Below, piece by piece: positions 6,569-9,660 of a DNA stretch of 9,660 bases (position 1 is its first letter; each line of letters begins with the position of its first letter). Below the pieces are notes generated by a model, which saw only the letters and a program-made list of their open reading frames with translations, was not told the DNA's origin and made no database searches. The translations under genes and the position numbers were made by a program. Source of the stretch: Bacteroidota bacterium (GTDB lineage: Bacteria; Bacteroidota; Bacteroidia; UBA7662; CANHCV01); the NCBI GenBank assembly GCA_027488715.1, contig JAIYBD010000246.1:1-9660 (forward strand), written 5' to 3'.

Positions 6569-9500
6569 ATGAAACGAAAAATAGGATTCGTTCTAGGATT
6601 ATTGATTTGTTTTTTCACCCAAGCAGCAGAACCCAAATTTGAAGGCTACCAAAAGTATTCTCCCTGGCACCGCTCTCGAGTGAATAAACTCGCAGCCAAT
6701 TGCAACCCTTCAACGGCAAGAACAAACCTCGACATTAACAACGTTCGAACCACGATTTTAGGGGGTGGAGACATGTTTTGGGATTTAAATTCGGCTCGTT
6801 ATGAAATCCCGAAATTACCTGCAAACTCAACCAACCCAAGAAAACACTCCTTGTATGCCGGAGCCATTTGGGTTGGAGGAATCGATGCCGGAAAGCAATT
6901 AAAATCCTCGGCTCAAACCTACCGTTCTGCCTCCACCTTGGGGGTGGCCTTTTGGCCCGGACCACTCACCAACGACGGTGCCGCCATCGCTTACAACAAC
7001 GAATGTTTGAAGTACGACAAACACTGGAAACTCACCAAGGCCCAAGTTGATGAACATAAATCAAACACCTTACCTGGAGGAGGATTAGTTCCTGGATATA
7101 CACCTCCCGCCGTTTTCATGGATTGGCCAGCCCACGGTGATCCAGCATTAAATCAAGCTTTTTATTTGGCGCCTTTCGTTGATGTTGATCAGGATGGAAA
7201 CTACAACCCCATTCAAGGCGATTACCCAAAGATCCGGGGAGATCAGTCCATTTGGATGGTGTACAACGACAAAGGAAATACCGGCGGAGGCGGTGCAACA
7301 CCCATTGGCTTGGAAATTCAAACCGAAGCTTTCGCTTACGCTTCCAACGATGAGTTGAACAACATGACCTTCTATCAGCACACCCTCATCAACCGATCGT
7401 CTATTCGATTGGATTCAACCTTCATGGGCCAGTGGGTAGATACCGATATTGGAAACTATGCCGACGATTACGTGGGTTGCGATGTTCCGCGAGGATTGGG
7501 AATTTGTTACAATGGCGACAACGACGACGAAGGCGTATTGGGTTATGGTTTAAATCCGCCCAGCATTGGAATCGATTATTTTGAAGGCCCTTTCTCGGAT
7601 GCGTTCAATGGTTTGGACGACGACCGAGATTGTTTAGTGGATGAAATTGACACCTTCAGTTGCGATGCTGAAGCGAAAACCGAACGCATGATCATGTCGC
7701 GTTTCGTGTATTACAATGGAGATGGCTCGGTTACCGGTGAACCTTCCCAGGCGACCCATGCCTACAATTACATGACTGGAAAATGGAAGGATGGCGTGCG
7801 TATGATTTACGGCGGAAATGGATATCCTGGATCCAATGGAGCCACGAATTTAGCTGCCGACATGATGTTCCCTGGAGCATCTGATATGACGTATGGCTGG
7901 AGCTTAGGGGGAAATTGCCAGCGGCCAACACCACCGCCATCTTCCTGGGACGAAGTGGCCGCCGGAAACACCCCTGCCGACCGTCGTTTCGTTCAAGCTG
8001 GTGGGCCGTTCACGTTGAAACCCGGAGCCGTTAACTACATCACCATCGGCGTGGTTTGGGCACGTGCTAGTTCTGGAGGAGCCACCGGCTCGTTCAACTT
8101 GCTGTTGCAGGCAGACACCAAAGCTCAGGCGCTGTTCGACAATTGTTTTAAAACCTTGGAAGGACCGGATGCGCCCGATGTTGATGTGGTTGAACTCGAT
8201 CAAAAACTCACCCTCAATTTGGTGTATAAACCTACTTCCAACAATTATAAACTTCGTTATCGTGAGGTTGATCCCGGATTAAAAGGAGTAACCCGCGACA
8301 GTGTTTACCAATTCCAAGGTTTCTTGGTTTACCAAGTTACCAATCCTTCGGTTTCAACCGGCGAGTTGGAAGATCTTTCTAAATCTCGTTTGGTGTACCA
8401 ATGCGATATCAAAGACACCGTTTCAACCTTGGTAAATTATGTGACCGATCCCGCATTAGGTATCGATTTCCCTAAAGTGATGGTTAAAGGCGCCAATGAA
8501 GGCGTTAAACTTTCCATTGATGTTACCAAAGACGCTTTCGCGACAACGTCAGACAAAGTCATCAATCACAAACCCTATTACTATTACGTTATTGCCTACG
8601 CTCAAAATCGATATGCACCCTACGATTGGCAAACGAAAACTGGCCAATCCCGTCCATTTTTTGCCGGAAGAGCCAATGTAAAGGTCGTTTCTGGCATTCC
8701 CCACAAAACATCTTCTGAGTTTGGCGGTATGACGTTAAATTCTGGTTGGGGTGATCAGCCGTCCATCACTCGATTGGAAGGTGTTGGAAACGGTGGTTCC
8801 TCTTTGGAAATCACAGCTGAATCCCGTGATGAAATCATGTTGAACAACTTTGCTCCATCATTAACTTACGAGAAGAATGCGGGTCCTGTAAACGTTCGTG
8901 TGGTTGATCCTAAGAAAGTTCCTACTGGTGAAATGATTTTGAGCATGTACGAAGGCACCATTGGTAATCCTGCCGCGGTAACCAACAATGCCAAATGGTA
9001 CATCGAGTACAACGGTCAGCGTATCTTATCCGATGCAGCGATCAGCACTCCCAATGAACAGTTATTACAAGATTCTTCGTTTGATGCTAGTGGTCGTTTC
9101 ATCGAGTTCCGCAACTTGGGCTTGAGCGTATTGATCAACAACCAGCCAGCGCCCCCCGGAGCTGCTTCTGGTGCTAATAGAGAATTTAATCCGGTGATTG
9201 AAGGCAGCATCGACCAAAACGGTGGTCGTTGGTTGAACTTCGTACAAGACCAAGATTTACCCGGTTCTCCCTTGAACTGGATTACTTCTGGGGTTTCTCC
9301 CGGCGATGATGCTGGTGACGATAACCAATTCTGGGAAAGCATGTTGGGCGGACGTTTCGCTCCGTACAAATACACCTCCCGCGCCGGATTCCACCCAGCA
9401 TGGGCTTCTACCCCTGTTTCTCCCGGTAACGCAGCAAAATCTCAAAACGATACCCGTACGGTTGGTTCCGTTGATATTGTCCTTACCAATGACAAGACAA

Positions 9501-9660
9501 AATGGACCCGCGCTATCGTGTTAGAAACAGGAGAAATCAGCGCAAACAACGAAGGTGGGCAGAAGAAGGGCTTTATTCGTTTGTCACAATCACGCGGTAA
9601 GGATTTCAAACCCGATGGTGGAGCTGTTGGTATGAGTTGGTTCCCTGGCTATGCGATCAA
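6569..9660 (+). CDS. Large exported Bacteroidota surface or secreted protein, N-terminal 1030 residues (3' end outside window)
   Basis: One frame is open from the ATG at 6569 to the right edge, with no stop. A Sec signal peptide is clear: K2-R3-K4, hydrophobic 5-17, probable cleavage after T-Q-A-A (residue 20). The mature protein begins with a conserved-looking module: LGGGDMFWDLNSARYEIPK (64-82), HSLYAGAIWVGGIDAGKQLKSSAQTYR, then FWPGPL. DVDQDGNYNP (205-214) is a DxDxDG acidic loop like calcium sites; the acidic YNGDNDDEG and GLDDDRDCLVDE (348-359) stretches are similar. Next come PIGLEIQTEAFAYASNDELNNMTFYQHTLINRS, YYYYVIAYAQNRYAPYD, and from residue 708 SGIPHKTSSEFGGMTLNSGWGD. I remember such proteins from Bacteroidota as uncharacterised exported proteins ending in a type IX sorting domain, but that C-terminus is not in the window. 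Glycine and arginine codon choice changes near 8690. A weak TATTTTTA box lies at 6543-6550. The gene follows the lipoprotein gene after 42 bases. Confidence 0.85.
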   Translation, partial: MKRKIGFVLGLLICFFTQAAEPKFEGYQKYSPWHRSRVNKLAANCNPSTARTNLDINNVRTTILGGGDMFWDLNSARYEIPKLPANSTNPRKHSLYAGAIWVGGIDAGKQLKSSAQTYRSASTLGVAFWPGPLTNDGAAIAYNNECLKYDKHWKLTKAQVDEHKSNTLPGGGLVPGYTPPAVFMDWPAHGDPALNQAFYLAPFVDVDQDGNYNPIQGDYPKIRGDQSIWMVYNDKGNTGGGGATPIGLEIQTEAFAYASNDELNNMTFYQHTLINRSSIRLDSTFMGQWVDTDIGNYADDYVGCDVPRGLGICYNGDNDDEGVLGYGLNPPSIGIDYFEGPFSDAFNGLDDDRDCLVDEIDTFSCDAEAKTERMIMSRFVYYNGDGSVTGEPSQATHAYNYMTGKWKDGVRMIYGGNGYPGSNGATNLAADMMFPGASDMTYGWSLGGNCQRPTPPPSSWDEVAAGNTPADRRFVQAGGPFTLKPGAVNYITIGVVWARASSGGATGSFNLLLQADTKAQALFDNCFKTLEGPDAPDVDVVELDQKLTLNLVYKPTSNNYKLRYREVDPGLKGVTRDSVYQFQGFLVYQVTNPSVSTGELEDLSKSRLVYQCDIKDTVSTLVNYVTDPALGIDFPKVMVKGANEGVKLSIDVTKDAFATTSDKVINHKPYYYYVIAYAQNRYAPYDWQTKTGQSRPFFAGRANVKVVSGIPHKTSSEFGGMTLNSGWGDQPSITRLEGVGNGGSSLEITAESRDEIMLNNFAPSLTYEKNAGPVNVRVVDPKKVPTGEMILSMYEGTIGNPAAVTNNAKWYIEYNGQRILSDAAISTPNEQLLQDSSFDASGRFIEFRNLGLSVLINNQPAPPGAASGANREFNPVIEGSIDQNGGRWLNFVQDQDLPGSPLNWITSGVSPGDDAGDDNQFWESMLGGRFAPYKYTSRAGFHPAWASTPVSPGNAAKSQNDTRTVGSVDIVLTNDKTKWTRAIVLETGEISANNEGGQKKGFIRLSQSRGKDFKPDGGAVGMSWFPGYAI

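Noticed and set aside
6735..9524. Many open frames of 60-119 codons on both strands under the large gene, including a cluster on the minus strand at 7731-8203 and 9016-9375.
   Set aside because: All lie in other frames of one continuous 1030-codon reading frame that has a signal peptide and family-like motifs. The products have shadow-like composition and no recognisable domains.

Overview
The window looks like ordinary chromosomal DNA from a member of the Bacteroidota, most likely Flavobacteriia-like. The evidence is the end of a TonB-dependent outer-membrane receptor, a YebC protein of the Bacteroidota type (it starts MGRAFEFRK), two lipoproteins with clear lipoboxes, and a very large exported protein of a type known from gliding or type IX-secreting Bacteroidota. 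There are also two exact TAnnTTTG promoter-like boxes upstream of genes, and no gene start has a Shine-Dalgarno sequence. I see no RNA genes, CRISPR arrays, insertion sequences, phage genes or attachment sites.

Layout, left to right. 1-360 (+) is the last 119 codons of a TonB-dependent receptor. It meets recO (-, 357-1052) tail to tail with a 4-base overlap. recO is divergent, across 35 bases, from a small TPR lipoprotein gene (+, 1088-1750). Next comes sucD (+, 1802-2674), encoding the alpha subunit of succinyl-CoA synthetase, followed by a strong terminator. The yebC gene (+, 2734-3441) is followed by a second strong hairpin whose U-tract touches the first base of ppk1 (+, 3516-5567), the polyphosphate kinase gene. 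A lipoprotein gene of unknown function (+, 5543-6526) overlaps the end of ppk1 by 25 bases. From 6569 to the right edge one reading frame stays open for 1030 codons and encodes the exported protein; its end lies outside the window. Almost no long stretch is non-coding.

The genes do not form one pathway. They are housekeeping functions (recombinational repair, TCA cycle, translation or transcription factor, polyphosphate metabolism) mixed with cell-envelope proteins. The only tightly coupled pair is ppk1 and the overlapping lipoprotein gene. The two intrinsic terminators split the + strand run into likely transcription units: TPR gene-sucD (sucD probably also has its own promoter), yebC, ppk1-lipoprotein, and the large protein.

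I found no convincing undescribed system. The items most worth a second look are the hairpin abutting the ppk1 start codon, the uncharacterised lipoprotein coupled to ppk1, the large exported protein with DxDxDG-type acidic loops, and a marked change in synonymous codon use inside that gene near base 8690.
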